15,610 bases of DNA, from NCBI GenBank assembly GCA_947455585.1, contig CANGOY010000016.1, positions 1 through 15,610 on the forward strand, read 5' to 3'. The notes under the pieces were generated by a model that was not told where the DNA came from, made no database searches, and saw nothing but the letters and a program-made list of their open reading frames with translations. This document shows positions 6,453 to 13,510 of this stretch, piece by piece. Numbering within the stretch: position 1 is the first letter of the stretch; each line of letters starts with the position of its first letter. Both the position numbers and the translations under genes were made by a program. The DNA comes from Comamonadaceae bacterium (GTDB taxonomy: Bacteria > Pseudomonadota > Gammaproteobacteria > Burkholderiales > Burkholderiaceae_C).

Positions 6453-7226
6453 CTATCCATCATGGGGGCAACCGATGTTTTCCACATATGCGCCTGTTGA
6501 AATGATGCGATCAATGGTCTTGGCAGCCCCCGATGTGTGCAAAGTCCCCAAAACCAAGTGCCCTGTCTCAGCAGCTGTCATCGCGAGGCGGACAGTTTCC
6601 AAGTCCCGCATCTCACCAACCAAAATCACGTCTGGGTCTTCACGCATGGCCGATCGCAAGGCGTTCGAAAAGCTCTGCGTCTGTCCGCCTACCTCACGCT
6701 GATGAATCAGGCATTGGTGAGGTTCATAAACAAATTCGATCGGGTCCTCGATGGTCAGAATATGTTTGGCTTCGGTTTGGTTCAGATGGTTCACCATTGC
6801 AGCAAGCGTGGTCGATTTACCAGACCCCGTGGGTCCGCTCACAATCACCAGCCCACGCGGACGGCTGGCGAATTCAGCAAAAATAGAAGGCGCAGACACA
6901 TCTTCCAAAGTAGGAATACGTTGAGGAATGCCACGGAATGCAACGGCGACACCACGCGTTTGCTGATATGCATTCACACGAAAACGTGACAAGCCCGCAA
7001 TTTCAAATGAAAAATCACACTCCATGGCATGCGCAAAATGCGCCAACTGAGCTTCGCTCATGATGCTGTTGAGCTCTTCAATGATGTCGCTGTGATGAAG
7101 CGCATGGTGGTCTAACTTTTTCAACTCACCATCCACGCGAATCATGGGCGCCACACCTGCCGACAGGTGTAAATCCGAGGCACGCTGCGACACGGATTCG
7201 GTCAAAAGTTGCACGATGTCTATCAT
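6453..7226 (-). pseudogene. pilT: PilT type IV pilus retraction ATPase, C-terminally truncated
   Basis: The 257-residue frame matches PilT from its start (MIDIVQLLTESVSQRASDLH, SAG loop) through the N-terminal PAS-like domain. It then has Walker A GPTGSGKS (131-138), the Asp box LTIEDPIEF, Walker B DPDVILVGEMRD (E205) and the His box HLVLGTLHTSGAAKTIDRII (223-242). PilT normally continues about 90-100 residues more, including the AIRNLIRE motif needed for pilus retraction. Here homology stops at residue 242 (about base 6500) and 15 unrelated residues precede TAG. Retraction activity is therefore unlikely. ATG 7224-7226 is chosen because GGAGG lies about 8 bases upstream; an in-frame start at 7274 adds 16 unusual residues. 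The break faces the tRNA-His scar, pointing to loss by a rearrangement there. A truncated product could still be made. Confidence 0.88.
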
Positions 7227-7398
7227 TTCAACGCCTCCAGTTGCCGCAAGCGTTCTTGCGCAAACATTCACCAATGTGGGGAAGGCATTGTCAGTACTTG
7301 TCGCGGCGCAATGAGTTAGTGTGACTTTGCTTTTTCATGTCGTCCTTGACCTTGCAACAGGCCTCGCTGGCTATTTCCTCACAGGATTTAGAACGCGC

Positions 7399-7424
7399 AA
7401 GCCCTCTTTGAGCAGGGCTTTTAT
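7399..7424 (+). terminator. Hairpin terminator/attenuator upstream of the OsmC-YcaO gene
   Basis: AAGCCCT at 7399-7405 pairs perfectly with AGGGCTT at 7414-7420 around an 8-base loop, followed by TTAT (T run 7419-7422). On the - strand no T run follows. No + strand gene lies upstream, as pilT is divergent, so the hairpin would end a short leader RNA or act as an attenuator. TATACT at 7422-7427 resembles a -10 box but lacks a good -35. Confidence 0.5.
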
Positions 7425-7494
7425 ACTGGGTACCCGTGTGGTGACGCGCAACGCCCACAACATCATTCTGATTACTATTTTTTAAATATCGCCC

Positions 7495-9690
7495 ATGGAA
7501 ATTAAGGTCAACTTCCTCGACAAACTTCGTCTTGAAGCCAAGTTCGATGACTTCACGGTGGTCGCCGACCAGCCCATCCGTTACAAGGGCGATGGCTCGG
7601 CCCCTGGCCCCTTCGATTACTTTTTGGCCTCATCGGCTTTGTGCGCGGCCTATTTTGTGAAGTTGTATTGCGACACACGCAATATTTCTACCGAAAACAT
7701 CCGCCTCTCGCAAAACAACATCGTTGACCCAGAGAATCGCTATCAACAGATTTTCAAGATTCAAGTGGAGCTGCCACCAGATATTCAAGAGGTAGACCGC
7801 CGAGGCATTTTGAATTCGATTGAGCGTTGCACGGTCAAAAAAGTGGTGCAAGCCGGGCCGGAGTTTGTCATCGAAGAAGTCGAGAGCTTGGATGCCGATG
7901 CGCAGTCCTTGCTGACGTTGAAACCCGCTTCTGACACCCACACCTACATTGCGGGCAAGGACCTGCCACTGGAGCAAACCATTGCCAATATGGCGGGCCT
8001 CTTGGCCGGTTTGGGCATCAAGATTGAAATTGCTTCATGGCGCAACATCATTCCCAATGTGTGGTCACTGCACATCCGCGATGCGCATTCACCCATGTGC
8101 TTTACCAACGGCAAAGGCTCGACCAAGGAAAGTGCCTTAGCTTCGGCGTTGGGCGAATACATCGAACGGCTCAATAACAACCATTTCTACGCGGGTGCTT
8201 TCTGGGGCGAAGACATTGCCAACTCGGCGTTTGTCCATTACCCGAATGAACGCTGGTTCAAACCAGAAAAAAAAGATGCCCTGCCAGCTGAAATTTTGGA
8301 CGCGTACTGCCTGCGCATCTACAACGCTGATGGCGAATTGCGCGGCTCGCACTTGGTCGACACCAACTCAGGCAACGCAGAGCGCGGCATTTGCTCGCTA
8401 CCGTATGTGCGTCAATCGGACAACGCGGTGGTGTATTTCCCGTCTAACCTGATTGAAAACTTGTTCGTCAGCAATGGCATGAGTGCAGGCAACACACTGG
8501 CGGAAGCGCAGGTGCAATGCCTGTCTGAAATTTTTGAACGTGCGGTCAAGCGCGAAATCTTGGAAGGTGAAATCTGTTTGCCTGACGTGCCACACAACGT
8601 GTTGGCCAAGTACCCCAGCATCTTGGCTGGCATTCAAGGCTTGGAAGATCAAGGCTTTCCAGTGTTGGTGAAAGACGCATCATTGGGCGGAACTTATCCG
8701 GTGATGTGCGTCACTTTGATGAACCCACGCACAGGCGGTGTGTTTGCGTCGTTCGGTGCCCACCCCAGCTTTGAAGTGGCATTGGAGCGCAGCCTCACGG
8801 AACTACTGCAAGGCCGCAGCTTTGAAGGCCTGAACGACTTGCCTGCGCCCACATTCGAGAGCAACGCCGTCACGGAGCCCAACAACTTTGTGGAGCACTT
8901 CATCGACTCCAGCGGCATCGTGTCGTGGCGCTTTTTCAGCGCCAAAGCGGACTTCGAATTTGTGGAATGGGACTTTTCTGCTCAAGGCGAAAACTCGAAT
9001 ACTGAAGAAGCCGCCACCTTGTTTGGCATTCTCAACGGCATGGGCAAAGAGGTCTACACCGCGGTGTATGACCAACTGGGTGCCATCGCCTGCCGGATTT
9101 TGGTGCCGGGCTATTCGGAAATTTACCCCGTCGAGGATTTGGTCTGGGACAACACCAACAAGGCTCTGCTGTTTCGCGCGGATATTCTGAACTTGCATCG
9201 CTTAGACGATGCCCACTTAGCGGCGCTGCTGGAGCGCTTGGAGAACAGCGAGCTCGATGACTACTCTGACATTGCCACTTTGATTGGTATTGAATTTGAT
9301 GAAAACACGGTGTGGGGCCAACTGACCGTGCTCGAGTTAAAGCTCTTGATTCATCTGGCCTTGCAGCAATTTGACGAAGCACAAGAACTTGTGAGCGCCT
9401 TCCTACAGTACAACGACAACACGGTTGACCGTCAATTGTTTTACCAAGCCATGAACGTGGTGCTTGAAGTGCTGCTTGATGAAGACCTAGAACTGGAAGA
9501 TTACGAGGTCAACTTCCGCCGAATGTTTGGCAACGAACGGATGGACGCAGTCATGGGCTCAGTAAATGGCAGCGTGCGCTTTTTTGGGTTAACGCCCACG
9601 AGCATGCAACTAGAAGGCCTCGACAGGCATCACCGCCTGATGGACAGCTATAAAAAACTGCATCAGGCAAGAGCTGCACGCATGGATTGA
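7495..9690 (+). CDS. ycaO: OsmC-YcaO fusion protein (ribosomal S12 methylthiolation-associated YcaO type)
   Basis: Residues 1-145 form an OsmC/Ohr-like domain with both expected cysteines, C50 (SSALCAAY) and C112 (IERCTV). From about residue 150 the protein is colinear with E. coli YcaO to its end. It shows GKDLPLEQTIA, WSLHIRDAHSPMCFTNGKG, the ATP-site helix STKESALASALGEYIER (E221, E224), FVHYPNERWF, RGICSLPYVRQSDN, SNGMSAGNTLAEAQVQCLSE, FASFGAHPSFEVALERSLTE and HFIDSSG, then the helical YcaO C-terminal domain. E. coli YcaO enhances RimO-dependent beta-methylthiolation of ribosomal protein S12; RiPP-type YcaO enzymes use ATP to activate amide backbones. The OsmC part may handle a thiol or peroxide, which is inference. 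No precursor peptide is evident nearby. The ATG at 7495 has no clear ribosome site. The last 28 bases overlap the convergent aminotransferase gene. 731 residues is complete. Confidence 0.93.
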   Translation: MEIKVNFLDKLRLEAKFDDFTVVADQPIRYKGDGSAPGPFDYFLASSALCAAYFVKLYCDTRNISTENIRLSQNNIVDPENRYQQIFKIQVELPPDIQEVDRRGILNSIERCTVKKVVQAGPEFVIEEVESLDADAQSLLTLKPASDTHTYIAGKDLPLEQTIANMAGLLAGLGIKIEIASWRNIIPNVWSLHIRDAHSPMCFTNGKGSTKESALASALGEYIERLNNNHFYAGAFWGEDIANSAFVHYPNERWFKPEKKDALPAEILDAYCLRIYNADGELRGSHLVDTNSGNAERGICSLPYVRQSDNAVVYFPSNLIENLFVSNGMSAGNTLAEAQVQCLSEIFERAVKREILEGEICLPDVPHNVLAKYPSILAGIQGLEDQGFPVLVKDASLGGTYPVMCVTLMNPRTGGVFASFGAHPSFEVALERSLTELLQGRSFEGLNDLPAPTFESNAVTEPNNFVEHFIDSSGIVSWRFFSAKADFEFVEWDFSAQGENSNTEEAATLFGILNGMGKEVYTAVYDQLGAIACRILVPGYSEIYPVEDLVWDNTNKALLFRADILNLHRLDDAHLAALLERLENSELDDYSDIATLIGIEFDENTVWGQLTVLELKLLIHLALQQFDEAQELVSAFLQYNDNTVDRQLFYQAMNVVLEVLLDEDLELEDYEVNFRRMFGNERMDAVMGSVNGSVRFFGLTPTSMQLEGLDRHHRLMDSYKKLHQARAARMD

Positions 9691-10967
9691 GTGGCGACAT
9701 CTTCAAGCCAGCCCAAATCTATGTGCTGATGCGCTTCGCAAATGAACCACGGTTCGCGTGAGTCGGGCTCTAGCATCACACCACGTGCAATCAATTCCCA
9801 CGCAAACTTGCGGAACAGCTCGCTGTTGGTGACGCGCCAATCGCGGTAGCTGGTGGGTACGGTGGCACTGAAGTGAATGCCAAACATCGCAGGCGGCCCT
9901 GCAAACGCATGCTCGATGCCAGCCGCTGTGAACACACGGCCCAGCACTGCTTGAATCTGTTCACCCGCATGGTTGATGGTTTGCTGTGCATTGGTCTCGG
10001 CCAAGATTTTGAGCGTGGCGTGAGCTGCACTGAGCGCAACCAAATTGGCCGTGTACGTGCCACCATGCACCACACCTCCAGGGTGCGAGCCCACCACATC
10101 CATCACATGCGCTTTGCCGCCAAAGGCAGCCACGGGGTAGCCGTTGCCCATGGCTTTGGCGTAAGTGGTGAGGTCAGCATGAATACCGTACAACTCTTGC
10201 GCCCCGCCCTTTGCGACGCGAAAACCAGACTTCACTTCGTCAATGATGAGCACAGTGCCGTGCTGTGTGCACAGGTCGCGCAAACGCTGCAACCATTCTT
10301 GGCTAGCGGCCACGCTGCCCGCGTTGCCAATGATGGGTTCAATCACCACACAGGCCAAGGTGTCGCCTTGTGTGGTGAACAAGTTTTCTAAAGCTTCAAA
10401 GTCGTTGTGGCTGATGATGCTCAGCAAGTCGCGGCTGCGCTCTGGAATGCCACCGCCGAATGGAATGACTTTAGGTGCGATGTTGCTGCTTGGCTGCCAG
10501 TTCTCGATGTCTGACTTCCACATCATCTCGTCATACAAGCCGTGGAAAGAGCCTTCCACAATTGCCACGCGGTCGCGCTTGGTATAGCCGCGCGCGGTGC
10601 GCACCGCGCCCATCACCGCCTCGGTGCCCGAGTTGGCAAAGCGCAGCTTGTCGATGTTGGGGCACATGGCTTTGATTTGCTTGACCACCGTGGTGTCGAG
10701 CTCGGTCGAGAAACCCGACAGCGTTCCGCGCTGGGTGATTTGCTCAATCACCGCGTTGTCCACACGTTCATCGCGGTAACCCAAGATGATGGGGCCGTAG
10801 CCTAAGCGAAAGTCCACATAGGTTTTACCATCCACATCGGTGAGAGTGCAGCCTTTGGCGCTGGCGATGAACACCGTGTCTTTTTCGCCCCAATAGCGGT
10901 AGTTCTCGGCCACGCCTTGCGGCATGTGCAAATGGGCTTCGGCGAGTAAACGAGATTGGTGGGTCAT
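9663..10967 (-). CDS. Class III PLP aminotransferase (glutamate-1-semialdehyde aminomutase-like)
   Basis: The 434-residue product is a complete fold-type I class III aminotransferase. It has the GxxxxGxSTE-type N-terminal segment, the cofactor-phosphate loop FANSGTEAVMGAVRTARGYT (110-129), VEGSFHGLYD (138-146, aromatic stacking region), LIIDEVKSGFR with D243 and the Schiff-base lysine K271 in TTYAKAMGNGYPVAAFGG. The last motif closely resembles HemL, but the rest differs enough that it is probably not the haem-pathway enzyme. Other class III members aminate semialdehydes and beta- or omega-amino acids. It is the third gene of an operon: its ATGA start overlaps the stop of the upstream dehydrogenase by 4 bases, with no ribosome site of its own. 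Its 3' end overlaps the convergent YcaO gene by 28 bases. Substrate unknown; an aldehyde made by the dehydrogenase is the natural guess. Confidence 0.92.
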   Translation of the reverse strand: MTHQSRLLAEAHLHMPQGVAENYRYWGEKDTVFIASAKGCTLTDVDGKTYVDFRLGYGPIILGYRDERVDNAVIEQITQRGTLSGFSTELDTTVVKQIKAMCPNIDKLRFANSGTEAVMGAVRTARGYTKRDRVAIVEGSFHGLYDEMMWKSDIENWQPSSNIAPKVIPFGGGIPERSRDLLSIISHNDFEALENLFTTQGDTLACVVIEPIIGNAGSVAASQEWLQRLRDLCTQHGTVLIIDEVKSGFRVAKGGAQELYGIHADLTTYAKAMGNGYPVAAFGGKAHVMDVVGSHPGGVVHGGTYTANLVALSAAHATLKILAETNAQQTINHAGEQIQAVLGRVFTAAGIEHAFAGPPAMFGIHFSATVPTSYRDWRVTNSELFRKFAWELIARGVMLEPDSREPWFICEAHQHIDLGWLEDVATQSMRAALA

Positions 10968-11866
10968 GGTCGCAGCATGTGTCCCACACGCTCTTCTAAA
11001 AGTTTCACCACATGCAGCTCGGCGGCTTCTGGACCATAGGTGGCCATGGCTTGTTGGAACAACTGTTGCGCCATGCCGCCCATGGGCAAGTCATAGCCTT
11101 GCGATTTGGCAATGCCGTTGATGAGCCCTAAATCTTTGCAGCACAAGGCCAGCGAGAAACTCGGGTCGTAGTGACCCGCAAAGATGGACGGCACATCGTG
11201 CTCAGCCACCCAGCTGTTGCCAGCACTCGATTTGATGGCTTCCCACACCGTGTGCAGCGGAATACCAGCCTTGGCACCCAACATCAAACCTTCACCAATC
11301 GCGGCAGCGCTGACAAACCACAACAAGTTGGTGAGCAGCTTGATGGTCGCGCCGTTGCCGGGCTCGCCCACATGGAATATTTTTTCACCGATGACGTCGA
11401 AGATGGGTTTGTGTTTTTCGAAGGTGGCTTGGTCGCCGCCCACAAAAATAGACAAGCGCCCCAAAGCTGCCATGTCCACCGCATTGGTGACGGGCGCTTC
11501 TAAAAAGCCTACGCCCTTGCTGTTGGCCAAAGCCACCAACTCGCGCACCAACTCCACCGCGCTGGTGGAGGTGTCAATCACAGTGGCGCCCGCTTTGACG
11601 TGGGCCAACACGCCCTGCTCGCCCAGCATCACTTCGCGCACTTGCACGGGACCTGGCAGTGAAGCCATCACCACATCAGCGTGTGCAGCACCTTCGGCCA
11701 AGCTGCCCACCCAAGTCGCACCCAAGGCAATCAAGTTCTCAGCCTTGGCACGCGACACATCAAACACGGTGACGGGGTAACCCGCCTTCACCAAGTTGGC
11801 AGCCATAGGATTACCCATGTTGCCCACACCAATAAAAAACAACTTCGGTTTTGCAGCGCTCATCAT
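10964..11866 (-). CDS. NAD(P)-dependent beta-hydroxyacid dehydrogenase-like protein with atypical substrate loop
   Basis: The 300-residue product has the Rossmann glycine motif FIGVGNMGNPMAANL (11-25), DVVMASLPGP (64-73), VIDTSTSA (96-103) and the catalytic lysine K176 in GNGATIKLLTN (N180). This makes it a full-length 3-hydroxyisobutyrate dehydrogenase-family enzyme. The substrate loop, normally APVSGG, is here APVTNAVDMAALG (124-136), so the S-G-G backbone cradle for the carboxylate is replaced. Even so, the following GRLSIFVGG is standard. A different substrate is likely. Two consecutive ATGs (11864-11866 and 11861-11863) overlap the upstream methyltransferase stop, and its own stop overlaps the aminotransferase start, so all three should be co-translated. 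Expected role: reversible oxidation of a hydroxy group to an aldehyde, supplying the aminotransferase (inference). Confidence 0.92.
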   Translation of the reverse strand: MMSAAKPKLFFIGVGNMGNPMAANLVKAGYPVTVFDVSRAKAENLIALGATWVGSLAEGAAHADVVMASLPGPVQVREVMLGEQGVLAHVKAGATVIDTSTSAVELVRELVALANSKGVGFLEAPVTNAVDMAALGRLSIFVGGDQATFEKHKPIFDVIGEKIFHVGEPGNGATIKLLTNLLWFVSAAAIGEGLMLGAKAGIPLHTVWEAIKSSAGNSWVAEHDVPSIFAGHYDPSFSLALCCKDLGLINGIAKSQGYDLPMGGMAQQLFQQAMATYGPEAAELHVVKLLEERVGHMLRP

Positions 11867-12576
11867 TTGACTTTCTTGAACTGCAAAAACAATTGGTTCA
11901 CGTCTTTCTCTGCCACGTATTCAAAACCATACGTGCCCATCAGCGCTTGCGCTTGTGTGAATGTGTAGGTGCGGTAGTGCACGGTTTGGTCCATCACTTT
12001 GTGGTCGCCATCTTGCAGGTAATAGTGCTTGGTAAAGCCAATGTCGGTGGGGTCAATTTTTTGTGAATACTTCATGCCATTTGAAATGGTCGTCTCGTAA
12101 TCATGATGCGGGCCTTGAATGCCCAGCAACAAGGTACCGCCTACCGCAATGTGTTTGGCTAAATGCTCAAAGCCCAACTCGTTGGCATGCGCATCGGCAA
12201 TGTGGCTGACCAAGAAAGGCTCCTTGTCGCCGTCAATCACGAAGTACCAAACGCCGCCATAGGAGAAAGCCAATTCGTGCTTTTCATCCAACGCCAACTC
12301 AGTGATGTTTTGCTGCGACAGCGACACGCTAGAAAACGGGGCCAAGCGCTTTTGCGCGATGGACAACATGGGCGCCGTCAAATCAATGCCCGTGATGGGC
12401 AGCTTGGGTTGGCGCTTGGCCAACTCTTCCAAAATCAAACCGGTGCCGCAACCAATTTCTAAAACATTGCGTTGGGGGTGATGCGCCACTAGGCTGTCCA
12501 CTATCTTTTCGTAATCGTAGTAACCCGAAGTCATGATGACATCGTAGTAACCTGCCATATTTGTGTAATCACCCAT
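11863..12576 (-). CDS. Class I SAM-dependent methyltransferase
   Basis: The 237-residue product has motif I VLEIGCGTGLILEELAK (38-54), the acidic residue D65 in ITGIDLTAPM and a motif III/IV region around AFSYGGVWYFVIDG. It is a cytoplasmic Rossmann-fold methyltransferase of the Methyltransf_11/25 type. The N-terminus, MGDYTNMAGYYDVIMTSGYY, is aromatic-rich and probably closes over the substrate. The acceptor atom is not predictable. It is the first gene of the three-gene operon; its TGA lies inside the ATGATG of the dehydrogenase start. ATG 12574-12576 has no strong ribosome site, and a second ATG at 12558 (M7) is possible. Upstream lies an AT-rich stretch with a perfect palindrome at 12588-12599, a candidate operator. 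Unlike its neighbours it has no obvious tie to polyhydroxybutyrate metabolism. Confidence 0.88.
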   Translation of the reverse strand: MGDYTNMAGYYDVIMTSGYYDYEKIVDSLVAHHPQRNVLEIGCGTGLILEELAKRQPKLPITGIDLTAPMLSIAQKRLAPFSSVSLSQQNITELALDEKHELAFSYGGVWYFVIDGDKEPFLVSHIADAHANELGFEHLAKHIAVGGTLLLGIQGPHHDYETTISNGMKYSQKIDPTDIGFTKHYYLQDGDHKVMDQTVHYRTYTFTQAQALMGTYGFEYVAEKDVNQLFLQFKKVK

Positions 12577-12587
12577 ATCGTCAAAAC

Positions 12588-12599
12588 GGCAAATTTGCC
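12588..12599. promoter_or_regulatory. Perfect 12-bp palindrome (GGCAAATTTGCC) upstream of the methyltransferase operon
   Basis: The palindrome ends 11 bases before the methyltransferase ATG. A second inverted repeat, AAAGTT at 12600-12605 with AACTTT at 12618-12623, is directly adjacent. Both sit in an AT-rich stretch that should contain the promoter. A repressor operator or an RNA structure controlling initiation would both fit; neither is proven. Confidence 0.4.
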
Positions 12600-12659
12600 A
12601 AAGTTATTAATGAAAACAACTTTAACAAATATTTTTTACGGGTTTTTACTGCCATAACT

Positions 12660-12693
12660 CACAAAATAATAAAGCCGCAGATTGCTCTGCGGC
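12660..12693 (-). terminator. Intrinsic terminator of the pha operon
   Basis: On the - strand GCCGCAG and CTGCGGC (12687-12693 and 12674-12680) form a perfect 7-bp GC-rich stem with a 6-base loop, followed by TTTATTATTTT. It lies 36 bases downstream of the phaB stop and separates phaB from the methyltransferase operon promoter. Confidence 0.85.
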
Positions 12694-12729
12694 CTTGGTC
12701 AAACATTCCAACGCAAATGCGTTAAAGCA

Positions 12730-13467
12730 TTAACCCATGTGCAAACCACCGTTCACGGCAAAGTCAGCGCCTGTGGTGTAGCCGCCATCATCGCTGGCCA
12801 TCCACGCAATGATGGACGCGATTTCGCTGGGTTTGCCCAAGCGTTTGACGGGCACGGTGGCCACAATCTTTTCCAACACGTCAGGACGGATGGCGTTGAC
12901 CATGTCGGTGCCGATGTAGCCAGGCGACACGGTGTTGACCGTCACACCTTTGGTGGCTAGCTCTTGGGCCAAAGCCATAGAGAAACCATGCATACCGGCT
13001 TTGGCAGCCGAGTAGTTGGTTTGACCCGCTTGGCCTTTTTCACCGTTCACCGACGAGATGTTGATGATGCGGCCCCAGCCACGTTCGACCATATCTGGCA
13101 CAACCTGTTTGGTCACGTTGAACATCGAGTCGAGGTTGGTGCTCATGACAGCGCTCCAGTCTTCGCGGGTCATCTTCAAGAACATGCGGTCCTTAGTGAT
13201 GCCGGCGTTATTAACCAACACATCAATCGGGCCGTGCTCGGCTTTGGTCTTGGCAAAGGCGTCAACCGTAGAGTCCCAATCGCCGACGTTGCCGACGGAC
13301 GCGTAAAAGGTGTAGCCCAAAGCTTTTTGCTCATCCAACCATTTGTTGAAGTCACGCGTTGGGCCGCAGCCCGCGATGACTTTGAAGCCTTCTTTGTGAA
13401 GGCGTTGGCAAATGGCGGTTCCGATGCCACCCATGCCACCCGTGACGTACGCTACTTTTTGGCTCAT
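12730..13467 (-). CDS. phaB: Acetoacetyl-CoA reductase PhaB
   Basis: The 245-residue product is a short-chain dehydrogenase of PhaB length. It has the cofactor motif TGGMGGIG (9-16), VLVNNAG (83-89), the catalytic serine in INISSVN (S138/S139), Y152 and K156 in YSAAK, and the C-terminal ADFAVNGGLHMG. The PhaB-specific stretches GNVGDWDST, RMFLKMTREDW and VNGEKGQAGQTNYSAAKAGMHG are all present. It reduces acetoacetyl-CoA to (R)-3-hydroxybutyryl-CoA with NADPH in the cytoplasm. The ATG at 13467 has GGAGAC about 7 bases upstream. It follows phaA by 43 bases in the same operon and is closed by the terminator at 12660-12693. Confidence 0.97.
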   Translation of the reverse strand: MSQKVAYVTGGMGGIGTAICQRLHKEGFKVIAGCGPTRDFNKWLDEQKALGYTFYASVGNVGDWDSTVDAFAKTKAEHGPIDVLVNNAGITKDRMFLKMTREDWSAVMSTNLDSMFNVTKQVVPDMVERGWGRIINISSVNGEKGQAGQTNYSAAKAGMHGFSMALAQELATKGVTVNTVSPGYIGTDMVNAIRPDVLEKIVATVPVKRLGKPSEIASIIAWMASDDGGYTTGADFAVNGGLHMG

Positions 13468-13510
13468 TTTTTGTCTCCTGATTTATGAGTTATTACGAAA
13501 GAAATTTGAA

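Noticed and set aside
6537..6989. + strand frames opposite pilT
   Set aside because: The - strand has Walker A, Walker B and His-box motifs in one frame; the others are shadows.
7227..7494. RiPP precursor peptide next to the YcaO gene
   Set aside because: The only short + strand frame (7337-7411) is not Cys/Ser/Thr-rich in a core-like pattern and has no ribosome site; the YcaO is of the E. coli YcaO type, not a cyclodehydratase cluster.
10542..10805. Open frames on the + strand opposite the aminotransferase gene (also 9873-10391)
   Set aside because: They are antisense shadows of a gene with complete PLP motifs, have no ribosome site and low-complexity Arg/His/Ala-rich translations.
11184..11780. 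198-codon + strand frame opposite the dehydrogenase
   Set aside because: The - strand gene is full-length with Rossmann and catalytic motifs; the antisense translation resembles no protein family.
12964..13488. 174-codon open frame on the + strand opposite phaB, and 195 codons at 13650-14237 opposite phaA
   Set aside because: phaB and phaA are unambiguous on the - strand; such long antisense frames are common opposite GC-rich third-position genes.
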